Below are positions 9,745 through 19,007 of a stretch of 64,000 bases of DNA, one piece after another (position 1 is the first letter of the stretch; every line of letters starts with the position of its first letter). Made by a program: the position numbers and the translations under genes. Under the pieces are notes generated by a model, which saw only the letters and a program-made list of their open reading frames with translations, was not told the origin of the DNA and made no database searches. Location: assembly GCF_015351595.1 (NCBI RefSeq), contig NZ_JADKPT010000009.1:124001-188000 (forward strand), read 5' to 3'. The stretch comes from Flavobacterium sp. LC2016-12 (GTDB lineage Bacteria; Bacteroidota; Bacteroidia; Flavobacteriales; Flavobacteriaceae).

Positions 9745-10563
9745 TTATAGTACTAAAGGTACTTTTCTGAATTCGTCTTCTTCATTACTCTCAATTCCTA
9801 AAGCTTTGTAGATGTATTGAAAAGTCGATAATAATTCTGGTTTTCCATCGATTAGCGCTACATCGTGTTCGAAATGCGCACTTGGTTTTCCGTCAGCAGT
9901 TAAAATTGTCCAGCCGTCTTTTAATTGTTTGATGTTTCTGGTTCCCATATTGATCATAGGTTCGATCGCAACAACCATCCCTTCGACAAAAAGTTTTCCA
10001 CGACCACGTTTTCCGTAGTTTGGCATTTCTGGCTCTTCATGCATTTTTTGACCTAAACCGTGCCCTACCAATTCGCGAACCACTCCGTAACCGTGAGATT
10101 CTGTATATTTTTGAATCGCATTTCCAACATCTTCAACGCGATTTCCAGCTTTAAATTCTCTGATTCCAACATAAAGAGATTCTTTAGTAACCTGCAAAAG
10201 TTTTTTAACTTCCGGAGCAACCTCTCCAATTTCGAAACTATAAGCGTGATCACCGTGATATCCATTTTTGAATGCGCCACAATCTACTGAAATTACGTCG
10301 CCGCTTTTCAAAGGTGTATTGTTAGGAATTCCGTGTACAACTTGTGCATTCGGACTCATACAAAGAGAATTCGGGAAATCATACAATCCAAGGAAACTTG
10401 GAACTGCACCGTGATCACGAATAAATTCCTCGGCTAATTTGTCAAGATATAATGTGGTAACTCCTTCTTTAATTTCATAAGCAATCATTCCTAATGTTTT
10501 AGATACGATCAAAGCACTTTCGCGCATTAATTCGATTTCTTCTCTACTTTTTTGGATAATCAT
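9745..10563 (-). CDS. map: Type I methionine aminopeptidase
   Basis: Removes the N-terminal methionine from nascent proteins; a two-metal cytosolic enzyme of 272 residues. Metal ligands are visible in VDCGAFKNGYHGDHA (both Asp), GHGLGQKMHEEP (His), IEPMINMG (Glu) and HFEHDVAL (Glu). I place the start at the ATG at 10563 (MIIQKSREEI): an upstream in-frame ATG at 10587 lies inside the putative promoter box. The C-terminal 30 residues extend past the pita-bread core, as seen in other Flavobacteria. First gene of a two-gene operon with the methyltransferase. Confidence 0.97.
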   Translation of the reverse strand: MIIQKSREEIELMRESALIVSKTLGMIAYEIKEGVTTLYLDKLAEEFIRDHGAVPSFLGLYDFPNSLCMSPNAQVVHGIPNNTPLKSGDVISVDCGAFKNGYHGDHAYSFEIGEVAPEVKKLLQVTKESLYVGIREFKAGNRVEDVGNAIQKYTESHGYGVVRELVGHGLGQKMHEEPEMPNYGKRGRGKLFVEGMVVAIEPMINMGTRNIKQLKDGWTILTADGKPSAHFEHDVALIDGKPELLSTFQYIYKALGIESNEEDEFRKVPLVL

Positions 10564-10584
10564 ATTTTTCAGATTTTCAGTTCG

Positions 10585-10592
10585 CAAAAGTA
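10585..10592 (-). promoter_or_regulatory. Putative -7 box of map promoter
   Basis: The minus strand reads TACTTTTG then C, matching TAnnTTTG. It lies 22 bases before the chosen map start and therefore supports 10563 over the upstream in-frame ATG. No convincing -33 TTG at the usual distance. Confidence 0.5.
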
Positions 10593-10751
10593 CAATTTAA
10601 ATATTATTTTTTTAATGTTGATTTTGAATTTAATTCGGAGTCTTAATTTTCAAATTCTATTGAATATCGAACTTCTGTTAAGTCAAATCTATTTTGAATA
10701 AATATTTGACAGAAAAAACGTAAATTAGTAGTAGTTAAAACTATTGAACTT

Positions 10752-12008
10752 ATGGAATCTGCTATAGACCAGGAAAATATATCTAAAGTAAAAGCATTGA
10801 AGAAAATGAAAAGAAACGCTTTGTCACTTTTAGGCGTGGCGGTGCTGCTTTTTATAATAGCAATTTATTTTAAGATCCCAATGTTGCAGGCTTTTAGCGA
10901 AGCCGCAATGGTAGGTGGAATTGCCGATTGGTTTGCAGTTGTAGCCTTATTTCGTCATCCACTTGGAATCCCGATTTGGCATACCGCAATTATTCCGACG
11001 AAAAAGAATGAAATAGGAGAGAACTTGGGGAATTTTGTTTCGGAAGAATTTCTGAATCGTGAAAAACTCGAAATTAAATTAGAAGAATTCAATTTCGCCA
11101 CAAAAGCATCAGATTGGCTTTCGCAGGAAGAAAATGCCAATAAAATTGCTAAGTTGGTTGCGGTTAATATTATTCCTGGCGTTTTAAATACAATTAAGGA
11201 TGAAGATATAAAACGCTTTATTCAGGTTCAATTCAAAGAAAAACTGGAAGCAATTAATTTTGGAGATTGGGTAGCATTGGCTTTAGAACCCTTACAGAAA
11301 GGAAATGTAAAAGATCAATTACTGACGAATCTTTTGGAGGTAATGAGTGCCGAATTGAGTAACAATAAAGATTTAATTCGGAAAAAAGTAAAAGCATCAA
11401 CGCCTTTTTTGAGTTTCGGTTTGGCTGATAAAAGCATTTCAGAAGGTATTTTCAATGGACTCCAAGAATTTTTGGACGAAGCTAAAAAACCAGAAAGCGA
11501 AATTAGAATTAAGATAGATGAATACATTGCTGATTTTCTGGAAAAAGTAAAAAACTCTGAAGAAATGAGAATCAAGATCAATAATTTGATTTTAGGTTTT
11601 GCAGGTAAAAAAGAAGTCCAGGATTACATTAACGGAATTTGGGATGAAATAAAATTGTCAATTTCTAATGATTTAGAAAAAGGTGATGAATCTTCCATCA
11701 AAAAGAATATTTCAAGTTTAATACAAGGCTTCGGAAACGGAATCAAAGAAGACCCTGTAATGATAGACAAAATTAATAATTTTATCAAAAATGATTTATT
11801 ATCAGTGCTTCTGAATAACAAAAAAGTAATAGGAGATTTAATTTCCTCAACCGTAAAAAGCTGGGATGGAAAAGAAGTTTCGGAAAAATTAGAATTAGAA
11901 ATAGGAAAGGATCTTCAATACATTAGAATAAACGGAACTTTAGTAGGAGGCTTAATAGGACTTGTGATTTATGGAGTAGAATGGACGTATCATTATTTTG
12001 TAATGTAA
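10752..12008 (+). CDS. DUF445 family membrane protein
   Basis: A 418-residue DUF445 (YjiN-like) protein. Transmembrane segments lie near residues 25-45 and at the C-terminus (LVGGLIGLVIYGVEW). The family signature GGIADWFAVVALFRHP follows the first membrane segment, then an amphipathic, charged, mostly helical central region of about 300 residues. This arrangement suggests an inner-membrane protein with a large soluble domain. Function is unknown. It is a single plus-strand gene flanked by minus-strand operons and ends in a palindrome plus a bidirectional terminator shared with gpmI. Confidence 0.9.
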   Translation: MESAIDQENISKVKALKKMKRNALSLLGVAVLLFIIAIYFKIPMLQAFSEAAMVGGIADWFAVVALFRHPLGIPIWHTAIIPTKKNEIGENLGNFVSEEFLNREKLEIKLEEFNFATKASDWLSQEENANKIAKLVAVNIIPGVLNTIKDEDIKRFIQVQFKEKLEAINFGDWVALALEPLQKGNVKDQLLTNLLEVMSAELSNNKDLIRKKVKASTPFLSFGLADKSISEGIFNGLQEFLDEAKKPESEIRIKIDEYIADFLEKVKNSEEMRIKINNLILGFAGKKEVQDYINGIWDEIKLSISNDLEKGDESSIKKNISSLIQGFGNGIKEDPVMIDKINNFIKNDLLSVLLNNKKVIGDLISSTVKSWDGKEVSEKLELEIGKDLQYIRINGTLVGGLIGLVIYGVEWTYHYFVM

Positions 12009-12073
12009 TGTCAGGCTGAGCGGATTCGAAGCCCTTTCTAACTCTTAAGCCTTCGACTCCGCTCAGGATGACA
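12009..12073. repeat. GC-rich REP-like palindrome (CTTCGACTCCGCTCAG type)
   Basis: Directly after the DUF445 stop, TGTCAGGCTGAGCGGATTCG on the left pairs imperfectly with CTTCGACTCCGCTCAGGATGACA-type sequence on the right (12050-12073). It is markedly richer in G and C than the flanking DNA. A very similar word recurs between genes in many bacterial genomes, so I call it a dispersed repeat unit, not a gene-specific structure. Confidence 0.75.
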
Positions 12074-12086
12074 CTTGGTATAAAAC

Positions 12087-12122
12087 AAAAAAGAGACAAA
12101 TTCTAAAACTTGTCTCTTTTTT
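12087..12122. terminator. Bidirectional terminator between DUF445 gene and gpmI
   Basis: A perfect stem AAAAGAGACAA / TTGTCTCTTTT with loop around ATTCTAAAAC, followed by T runs on both strands. It lies between the two convergent genes and would serve both. Confidence 0.85.
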
Positions 12123-12139
12123 ATTGAAGTAAACTATTT

Positions 12140-13657
12140 CTATAATAATGAATGACAAGTCATTGCATTTGGTTGTGGAACTCCCATTAATTCTAAAATA
12201 GTTGGGGCAATATCTCCTAAAACTCCATTTTGAATGTTTTTAAGATCTTTGTCAACTAAAATAATCGGCACAGGATTCGTTGTATGCGCTGTATTTGGAC
12301 TTCCGTCAGGATTGATCATTGTTTCACAGTTTCCGTGATCAGCAATTACAATTGTAGTGTAATCGTTAGCAAGAGCCACTTCAATAACTTGTTTTACACA
12401 AGCATCAACAGCTTCGCATGCCAGGATTGCAGCACTCATAATTCCAGTGTGCCCCACCATGTCTCCGTTTGCAAAATTCAGACAAACGAAATCTACTTCG
12501 CCTTTATTCAATTCAGGAACAAGAGCAGAAGTCAATTCATAAGCACTCATTTCTGGCTGTAAATCGTAAGTAGCCACTTTCGGAGAGTTTCTCAAAATTC
12601 TTGATTCACCTTCAAAAGGAGTTTCCCTTCCGCCAGAAAAGAAAAAGGTAACGTGTGGATATTTCTCTGTTTCAGCAATTCGGATTTGTGTTTTGCCCGC
12701 TTTTTCTAAAACTTCACCAAGAGTCTCCGTAATATTGTCTTTATTGTAAACCACTTTTACGTTTTGATACGTTTCATCGTAGTTGGTAAGCGTTACATAA
12801 TACAAGTTTAGTTTGTGCATGTTTTGCTCGTGGAAATCGTGCTGTGAAAGTGCTTCTGTAAGTTCGCGACCTCTGTCAGTTCTGAAATTAAAGAAGATTA
12901 CAACATCGCCTTCAATAATTGTTGCCAAAGGTTTTTGCTCTTCGTCAACCATTACAATAGGTGCAATAAATTCGTCAGTAACATCGTGTGCATAACTGTC
13001 AAGAACACTTGCAACTGCATTTTTAGAAGGAATTCCGGTACCATTAACTACTAAATCGTAAGCTAATTTTACACGTTCCCAGCGTTTGTCGCGGTCCATT
13101 GCGTAATAACGACCAACAATCGAAGCAATTCTTACCGGAGTATCTTTAATATGTTCTTCTAAATCATGAATGTATTTTGCTCCAGATTTTGGGTCAACAT
13201 CACGTCCGTCTGTAAAAGCGTGAACGTAAACCTGATCTAGACCATATTCCTGAGAAGCATCAATTAATCCACGTAAATGAGAAGTATGAGAGTGAACACC
13301 TCCGTCAGAAACTAATCCTAAAAAGTGTACTTTTTTATTATTTTCTTTAGCGTATGTAAAAGCATCAACCAAAACTTGTTCTTTGGCTAATGTTTGATGT
13401 GCTACGGCCAGGTTAATTTTGGCTAAATCCTGATACACAATTCTTCCGGCACCAAGATTCATATGCCCTACTTCGCTGTTTCCCATCTGGCCTTCAGGTA
13501 AACCTACGTTTAATCCATCGGTACGAAGTTGAGCGCTTGGGTAATTTTTGTAAAGACTATTTATAAAAGGAACATTTGCATTGTCTATTGCGGATACTTT
13601 AGGGTCAGGAGATTTTCCCCAACCGTCTAAAATCATAAGGATAACTTTTTTGTTCAT
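12140..13657 (-). CDS. gpmI: 2,3-bisphosphoglycerate-independent phosphoglycerate mutase
   Basis: Interconverts 3- and 2-phosphoglycerate in glycolysis and gluconeogenesis; cytosolic, Mn-dependent, alkaline-phosphatase superfamily. 505 residues, the usual length. Motifs: MILDGWG (metal Asp) at the N-terminus, GNSEVGH with the catalytic Ser, HAFTDGRDVDP, FFNFRTDRGREL, and IADHGNCE near the C-terminus. I start at the ATG at 13657 (MNKKVILM), because the longer frame to 13711 reads through the predicted promoter. Monocistronic, with a good promoter and a terminator. Confidence 0.97.
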   Translation of the reverse strand: MNKKVILMILDGWGKSPDPKVSAIDNANVPFINSLYKNYPSAQLRTDGLNVGLPEGQMGNSEVGHMNLGAGRIVYQDLAKINLAVAHQTLAKEQVLVDAFTYAKENNKKVHFLGLVSDGGVHSHTSHLRGLIDASQEYGLDQVYVHAFTDGRDVDPKSGAKYIHDLEEHIKDTPVRIASIVGRYYAMDRDKRWERVKLAYDLVVNGTGIPSKNAVASVLDSYAHDVTDEFIAPIVMVDEEQKPLATIIEGDVVIFFNFRTDRGRELTEALSQHDFHEQNMHKLNLYYVTLTNYDETYQNVKVVYNKDNITETLGEVLEKAGKTQIRIAETEKYPHVTFFFSGGRETPFEGESRILRNSPKVATYDLQPEMSAYELTSALVPELNKGEVDFVCLNFANGDMVGHTGIMSAAILACEAVDACVKQVIEVALANDYTTIVIADHGNCETMINPDGSPNTAHTTNPVPIILVDKDLKNIQNGVLGDIAPTILELMGVPQPNAMTCHSLL

Positions 13658-13673
13658 TACTTTTTGTTTTGTA

Positions 13674-13702
13674 CAAAGATAAGCCATTTCTAAAATGTGC
13701 AA
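13674..13702 (-). promoter_or_regulatory. gpmI promoter (TTG-18-TATCTTTG)
   Basis: On the minus strand a TTG at 13702-13700 is followed after 18 bases by TATCTTTG at 13681-13674. This fits the Bacteroidetes housekeeping promoter in both boxes and spacing, and puts the transcript start about 10 bases before the gpmI ATG at 13657. Confidence 0.7.
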
Positions 13703-13797
13703 AGAAAGCAATGTTACATTTATGTTTAATAAAATGAAGTATGTGAAAAAATAATAATTTAATTAAAGAAGGACTTATTTTTTAAAATTAATTCACG

Positions 13798-16227
13798 CTA
13801 AGCTCTCTTTCTGAGCTTATTTTTGACAGCGTTATAGTCAATAAAATATTTAACACTTATTGAAAAAACATGTTTTAAGGCATCGTTATTAAGTAAGGCG
13901 GTTACATTGTCTCTATATTGTTTGTCGATAATGCGTTCGAAATTAGAGGCACTATTACGGTATAAAACCGAAACCTGACTTCCCGGTGCAAACCACCATG
14001 AATAGGATAAATCTGCATTCCATGAATAAAAACTCGAGTTTTTGTTGTCTGTATATTGAGGATAAGGCGTTAAAGTTCCATCTTGTTGCAATTCAAGAAT
14101 ATCTTTGTTTTCAGCATACGACCAGTATTGGCGAAGTGCTAAATTAAGTGTCATGGCACTGTTCAAAGCATATTTTCCTGTAATTGTATTTGAATAAGTA
14201 ATCACATTACGATTAGCAAAAACAACAGTTTCCGGGGTGCTTTCATTGTCATCCTCATCAACGCTGTCAATATATCCTTTGTTGTTGTTTTTTCTGGAAA
14301 AGCTAAAAGTATATATCATTAAAAGTTTATCACTAAAGCGATATCTTGGCCCAATGTCAAAACCGTATGCTATTCGGCTAGTTTCATCGGCAATACCGAT
14401 GGACGGATTAATATCAATAGCAAATTTATGGTTGTAATTTGTAGAAATACTTCCCCAAGCCTCTAATCTTCGCGGAATAAGAACATATCGATTTGCTGCT
14501 CTTGGTTCATAATAATCATGTGATACCAAAGGGAAAAGGGTAATTCCGCCACCGTAATAATTATTTTTTACCGTACTCAGGTTTACATTTACATCAATAT
14601 TATTGTCTTGTACTTTTCCAGATTCTTTGTTGAATTCGCTATACATATTATAATTAATCCTAAAACTATTAAAGAGCTTTGTTGGGTTTAGGATTCTATA
14701 ATTGGCATTTCCATAGAAATTGTAATAGTTGGTGTAAAAGTTAATTCCGAGATCGTTTGGATCATAACCTTTTGTAACGAAATCAGATCCTACACTATAG
14801 CGATATTTTCCAGTAGTTTCGGCAAAACCAATTGTAGAGAAAACTCCGGTTTTATCTTCATCCAGATTGATAGTGCTATATTTTACATTTCCGGATAAAT
14901 TATAGGTATTTGCTTTTGTGTTTAAGTCCCAGGCGAGACCGGAAACATTGGCGTCTCTATAATGTCCGTTTCTTGTAACGTTTGTATTTATAAAAGTTAC
15001 TGAAGAATTTTTTCGGAAACGCTGATCTAAAACCAATACATTGTAATTAGTTAGCGGTTCGACCACTACTTTTCTTGTATCACCTGAAATAGTATCTTTT
15101 ATAGTGGCGAAAGTTTTTTCAGTAACTGCATTTAAAATACCAATTCCCAATCCGTTTTTGGTTCTTCCTGAAACTTTCAAAGCATTTATTAGGTTCACAT
15201 TCTGAACGGTTTCATAGATCTCTTCGTTATCATTTAATTCAGGATCTATAGAAGGTGCGCTTCCAATTCTTCTGGAGTAAAAGATGTTTCCTTTATTAAA
15301 TAAGTCGGTTCCTTCAGTAAAAAAGGCTCGGTTTTCATTGAATTGCTGCTCAAACGGACTCAAATTTAAAATCTGATCATCGTATTTTGTTTGTCCAAAA
15401 TCCGGAACCAGAATAGCATCAAGAGTAAAGGCGTCATTAATTCCGTATTTAATATCCATTCCGCCTTTTATAGTTCCGTACGTTTTTTGGCTATCTGAAG
15501 CGTTTAAATAGTATGATGCATATGGCATAAAGAATAATCGGGTAGGAGGTTTAATATTTTCAATGCCGGTTAATTCCCCGTTTTGCTGGGTAAATGTTCC
15601 AATTTTGGTATCAATCAAATTCCATGTATACTTCCTTCGATCTCTTTTTATTTCTCTAAAAAAGTTAATTCCCCAAGTTTGTTTATTCTCTGCTGAAAAA
15701 CGTAGAGCGGCGTATGGGATTTTAATCTCTACAATCCAGCCTTTATCCGTTATTCTTGCTTTGCTAATCCAAACTGCGTCCCAGGAATAATCCTCGCCAA
15801 TGGCATCTGTCATTATACAATCGCCCTGAACGTCAGCTGCAGAAACAAAAAACTCAAAATTTTGTTGTCCGTCATTAAAGCCATTAATAAAAACACCAAA
15901 AATATCAGCGGTTCCAAAATTATCACGTTGCGAAATTTCTTTTAAAATCCTGTTCGGTTCATTGTCATACATTGTGGCACCGATGTAAATAGCGTCATTG
16001 TTGTAGATAACCTTAATTTCTGTTTTTTGGGATTCGGGAATTGGTTTTCCGTTATCAGGTTCAAACATGATAAAATCAGAAGCTATTGGGGTATTTTCCC
16101 AAGCTGTTTCATCTAGTTTTCCATCAATAGTAATGTACTGCAAGGTAGATTGTGCTTGCAGGGTTTTCTTTTGGCTGTAGCCGAAAGATACACAGAACAA
16201 AAAACAAAGGAAAACTACTTTTTTCAT
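13798..16227 (-). CDS. DUF5916 protein: CBM9-like domain plus outer-membrane barrel-like region
   Basis: An 809-residue exported protein (signal peptide MKKVVFLCFLFCVSFGYSQ). Residues 25-230 form a carbohydrate-binding-module-9-like sugar-binding domain (ITIDGKLDETAWENTP, then GWIVEIKIPYAALRF). The rest, with PFEQQFNENRAFFTEG, is the DUF5916 region, made of alternating polar and aromatic strands and ending in FSISVKYFIDYNAVKNKLRKRA, which suggests an outer-membrane beta barrel. A role in binding or transporting a glycan or peptide is only an inference. It is a lone gene downstream of gpmI on the same strand. Confidence 0.85.
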   Translation of the reverse strand: MKKVVFLCFLFCVSFGYSQKKTLQAQSTLQYITIDGKLDETAWENTPIASDFIMFEPDNGKPIPESQKTEIKVIYNNDAIYIGATMYDNEPNRILKEISQRDNFGTADIFGVFINGFNDGQQNFEFFVSAADVQGDCIMTDAIGEDYSWDAVWISKARITDKGWIVEIKIPYAALRFSAENKQTWGINFFREIKRDRRKYTWNLIDTKIGTFTQQNGELTGIENIKPPTRLFFMPYASYYLNASDSQKTYGTIKGGMDIKYGINDAFTLDAILVPDFGQTKYDDQILNLSPFEQQFNENRAFFTEGTDLFNKGNIFYSRRIGSAPSIDPELNDNEEIYETVQNVNLINALKVSGRTKNGLGIGILNAVTEKTFATIKDTISGDTRKVVVEPLTNYNVLVLDQRFRKNSSVTFINTNVTRNGHYRDANVSGLAWDLNTKANTYNLSGNVKYSTINLDEDKTGVFSTIGFAETTGKYRYSVGSDFVTKGYDPNDLGINFYTNYYNFYGNANYRILNPTKLFNSFRINYNMYSEFNKESGKVQDNNIDVNVNLSTVKNNYYGGGITLFPLVSHDYYEPRAANRYVLIPRRLEAWGSISTNYNHKFAIDINPSIGIADETSRIAYGFDIGPRYRFSDKLLMIYTFSFSRKNNNKGYIDSVDEDDNESTPETVVFANRNVITYSNTITGKYALNSAMTLNLALRQYWSYAENKDILELQQDGTLTPYPQYTDNKNSSFYSWNADLSYSWWFAPGSQVSVLYRNSASNFERIIDKQYRDNVTALLNNDALKHVFSISVKYFIDYNAVKNKLRKRA

Positions 16228-16449
16228 TTTGGGTTGGGAAGGATTCTTGAAATAATATAGACATTTTATATTGTTAAATGTTACACTTTAAAAGCTGAAA
16301 ATTATATCTTTTTAATATTGTAAGTATACAGCTACGTAATAAAAGTTAAAATAATATGTAAAAATAAGATTTTTACGTCAAGTTGCTAATTTTTTGTTTT
16401 TGATCTGTTAAATTTTAAACAAAACAGCCTTGATTCACAGGGATTTATT

Positions 16450-16478
16450 TTGTGTGGGATATTTTTTTTATACTTTTG
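16450..16478 (+). promoter_or_regulatory. Promoter of the first L,D-transpeptidase gene
   Basis: TTG at 16450-16452, an 18-base spacer, then TACTTTTG at 16471-16478. Both boxes and spacing fit the Bacteroidetes vegetative consensus. The transcript would carry a leader of about 30 bases before the ATG at 16515. Confidence 0.65.
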
Positions 16479-16514
16479 TTAAACCCAAATTTGTTATTAA
16501 CCTAAAGAAATTCA

Positions 16515-17237
16515 ATGATTTACAAAATTTATCCACTGCTAGTGTTTTTGTTATTATCTTTTGGTAAAGATTCAAAAAGCACTCCCGAAACTAAAAAAGT
16601 AGCAACTAAAAGTATCGCTAAAGTTGAAAAACTTACTGTCGAAGCTAAAATTGAAGGTGTCTATCACGCTTTGAATCCTAACAATTATCAGTTGCCTGAA
16701 CTTAGAACTTTCTCTGAAGCCTTAAAAGGATTTTATTTATTAAAGGAAAAAGGAGTTATTCAAAAAGACATCCTAACATTGATTGATTTCAGCTTGTCAT
16801 CAAATACCAAACGTCTTTGGGTAATTGATTTGGCTACAAATACTGTTTTATTTCAATCTTTGGTTGCTCACGGAAGAAATACAGGTGAAGAGTATGCTTC
16901 TAATTTTTCAAACAATAATTCCTCTAATAAAAGTAGTCTTGGTTTTTATGCTACAGGCGAAATTTATCAGGGAAAACACGGTGTTTCTCTTCGATTAGAT
17001 GGTTTAGAAAATGGTGTAAATGACAATGCTCGCGAAAGAGGAGTTGTAATGCACGCAGCAGATTATGTTTCAGAATCCTTCATCAGAAATAATAAAAGAT
17101 TAGGCAGAAGCCAGGGTTGTCCTGCAATTCCGTTTGAATTGAGAGATAAAATAATAGAAACTATAAAAAACAAATCGTGCTTGTATATCTACCATCCGTC
17201 AAGAAGTTTTGCGATGGAAGAAAGGCTAATTTCTTAG
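16515..17237 (+). CDS. Murein L,D-transpeptidase catalytic domain protein (YkuD_2 type)
   Basis: A 240-residue exported protein whose N-terminus (MIYKIYPLLVFLLLSFG) is a membrane or signal segment. The catalytic domain, from about residue 75, carries WVIDLATNTVLF, VAHGRNTGE, then HAADYVS and GRSQGCPAIP, giving the His and Cys of an L,D-transpeptidase active site. These enzymes make 3-3 peptidoglycan crosslinks or attach proteins to murein. It faces and overlaps by 12 bases the opposite-strand LdtD-like gene. Confidence 0.87.
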   Translation: MIYKIYPLLVFLLLSFGKDSKSTPETKKVATKSIAKVEKLTVEAKIEGVYHALNPNNYQLPELRTFSEALKGFYLLKEKGVIQKDILTLIDFSLSSNTKRLWVIDLATNTVLFQSLVAHGRNTGEEYASNFSNNNSSNKSSLGFYATGEIYQGKHGVSLRLDGLENGVNDNARERGVVMHAADYVSESFIRNNKRLGRSQGCPAIPFELRDKIIETIKNKSCLYIYHPSRSFAMEERLIS

Positions 17238-18827
17238 TTGGGTATACAAATCCGAATCTAAATTATAAATATCAGCTCTGAAAATGAGCTGATTTTTTTT
17301 GCTCCACGCCGTCCAGTACCATTGATATAAGGCGTACTTTTTTGTTATTCTGATATTAGTCGTGGTTTTGGTTTCAATAATTGAATCGATTTTTTCTTTC
17401 GGCCAATTTGTCGAAATGCTATCATTCAAAATATGTTCTGCAAGTTCTAGCGGATTTTCAATACGAACACAACCGGAACTTAACGAACGATTATTTCGTC
17501 CAAAAATATTACGATGATTGGTATCATGTAGATAAACGCTATGGTGATTTGGGAATAGTATTTTCATCAATCCTAAAGAATTATTATAACCCGGACTTTG
17601 CACATATTTATAATTACCAGGTTTATTTTCATTCCACTTACTTGGATCAACTTCATGGCCCGTAGTATCATATATAGTAATGTTTTTATTTTTTAGATAA
17701 TTACGATTACGTTTCATAGCCGGAACCACATCTTCTTTTAAAATAGTTGGCGGAACGGTCCATGTTGGGTTAAAAACCACCGTTTTTAAGACCGAAGTGA
17801 TAATGGGAGTTTTTCTTTTGCTTGTTCCAACAACAATATTACGTACTAAAGTAGTATCTTGACTTTCGACCACGTTCAGGCTGTAATTAGGAATATTGAT
17901 GATAAAATAGTTCTCAGCAAAATCATTGTTATACCAACGCCAACGCTCTAAATTAGCAATAATTTGCTGTTTTCTTTTTTCTTTAGAATAATTTAAGGCG
18001 CTTATTGTGCCTTGTCCGATAACACCGTCAGAAGCTAGGCCATGTCTTTCCTGGAATCTTTTTATTGATTCATATGTCTTTTTATTATAAATAGTGCTTA
18101 AACTATCTTTTCCGGACATATCTCCCCAAAACAAAAGCCTTTTTTTAATATTGATTAAAGCGGCATTGGTGTCATTTAAAGATATTTTCTTTGTCAAAGA
18201 GTCAATAGCAATCATTCCAATATCGTCTTCTGGAAATGTATCAATAATTTCAAGTGCTTTTAAAAGCTCTCTGTAAGTTTCTGATTTTGGTTGGATATTT
18301 TCAACAATGCTGTCTAGTTTGTTTTTGTTAAAGGCTTTTATCAAGACACTATTAACATCCAGGTTTTTTTCTTTGAGGTCCCAATCTGTATATAATTTTT
18401 TAGGATCGAGTTTTCCTTTGTGCAAATGATTTAAGTACAATTCAAAATTATAGGTTAGTAAAATATCATATGTTGCCAGCTCTCTATCGTTAAGTTTGCT
18501 GATTCTTTTCTCGTATTTTTCAAGTGTAACAGATTTGTAATCATTTGGATCTAAACCTAGCGCTGAACAATTTTTTAACTGAGATAAAACATAAGTTCTT
18601 TTTTTGAGATTTCCCCAAACGGTTTTGTTATTGGAAGAATTGTAAAATTCCTGAAGCGTTTTACTCTTAAAAACCCCAATCAGGGCAGTATCAATAGAAA
18701 CTGTTCTTTCATCAGTAAGTATAATTGCAGGAGGTGGAGTTGTTTTTTTTACAGGAATAACTTTTGTTTCCTCTTTTTTGCAACTAACAAAAATAGATAA
18801 GATGATAAGAAAGTAAATATTTCTCAT
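17226..18827 (-). CDS. L,D-transpeptidase of the YcbB/LdtD type, lipoprotein
   Basis: 533 residues from the ATG at 18827, giving a lipoprotein signal (MRNIYFLIILSIFVSC, Cys as lipid site). The 15 extra residues of the longer frame to 18872 would hide this signal, so I reject them. N-terminal YcbB scaffold domain to about 240, then a peptidoglycan-binding-1 repeat (KRFQERHGLASDGVIG), then the YkuD domain with YLHDTNH, FGRNNRSLSSGCVRIENP (catalytic Cys). It forms 3-3 crosslinks between meso-DAP residues of murein, which agrees with the DAP-type MurE encoded later in the window. Confidence 0.93.
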   Translation of the reverse strand: MRNIYFLIILSIFVSCKKEETKVIPVKKTTPPPAIILTDERTVSIDTALIGVFKSKTLQEFYNSSNNKTVWGNLKKRTYVLSQLKNCSALGLDPNDYKSVTLEKYEKRISKLNDRELATYDILLTYNFELYLNHLHKGKLDPKKLYTDWDLKEKNLDVNSVLIKAFNKNKLDSIVENIQPKSETYRELLKALEIIDTFPEDDIGMIAIDSLTKKISLNDTNAALINIKKRLLFWGDMSGKDSLSTIYNKKTYESIKRFQERHGLASDGVIGQGTISALNYSKEKRKQQIIANLERWRWYNNDFAENYFIINIPNYSLNVVESQDTTLVRNIVVGTSKRKTPIITSVLKTVVFNPTWTVPPTILKEDVVPAMKRNRNYLKNKNITIYDTTGHEVDPSKWNENKPGNYKYVQSPGYNNSLGLMKILFPNHHSVYLHDTNHRNIFGRNNRSLSSGCVRIENPLELAEHILNDSISTNWPKEKIDSIIETKTTTNIRITKKYALYQWYWTAWSKKNQLIFRADIYNLDSDLYTQLRN

Positions 18828-18965
18828 TTTATATTTTATATACATTAAATAGTGTTTGCTAACATCTTTCATATCAAATGGTTTAACCTTGGTCCTGTAT
18901 TAAAGTTTAAGCTGATCTTTTTTTGGCGTGTTTCTAAAATGGCCGTTTCTTAGATTTTTGGATCG

Positions 18966-18973
18966 CAAATATA
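18966..18973 (-). promoter_or_regulatory. Putative promoter -7 box of the LdtD-like gene
   Basis: The minus strand reads TATATTTG then CG, a full match to the -7 consensus. It lies about 140 bases before the ATG at 18827, so the leader would be long. The -33 box is unclear. Confidence 0.5.
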
Positions 18974-19007
18974 GGATTGCTTGTGATAAATTATGAAATA
19001 ATTCCTG

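Noticed and set aside
10065..10290. Two overlapping small frames inside map
   Set aside because: They are shadows of the map gene in other frames, without initiation signals or domains.
17381..17665. A 94-codon plus-strand frame inside the LdtD-like gene
   Set aside because: It lies fully in the antisense of a gene with strong family motifs; no support.
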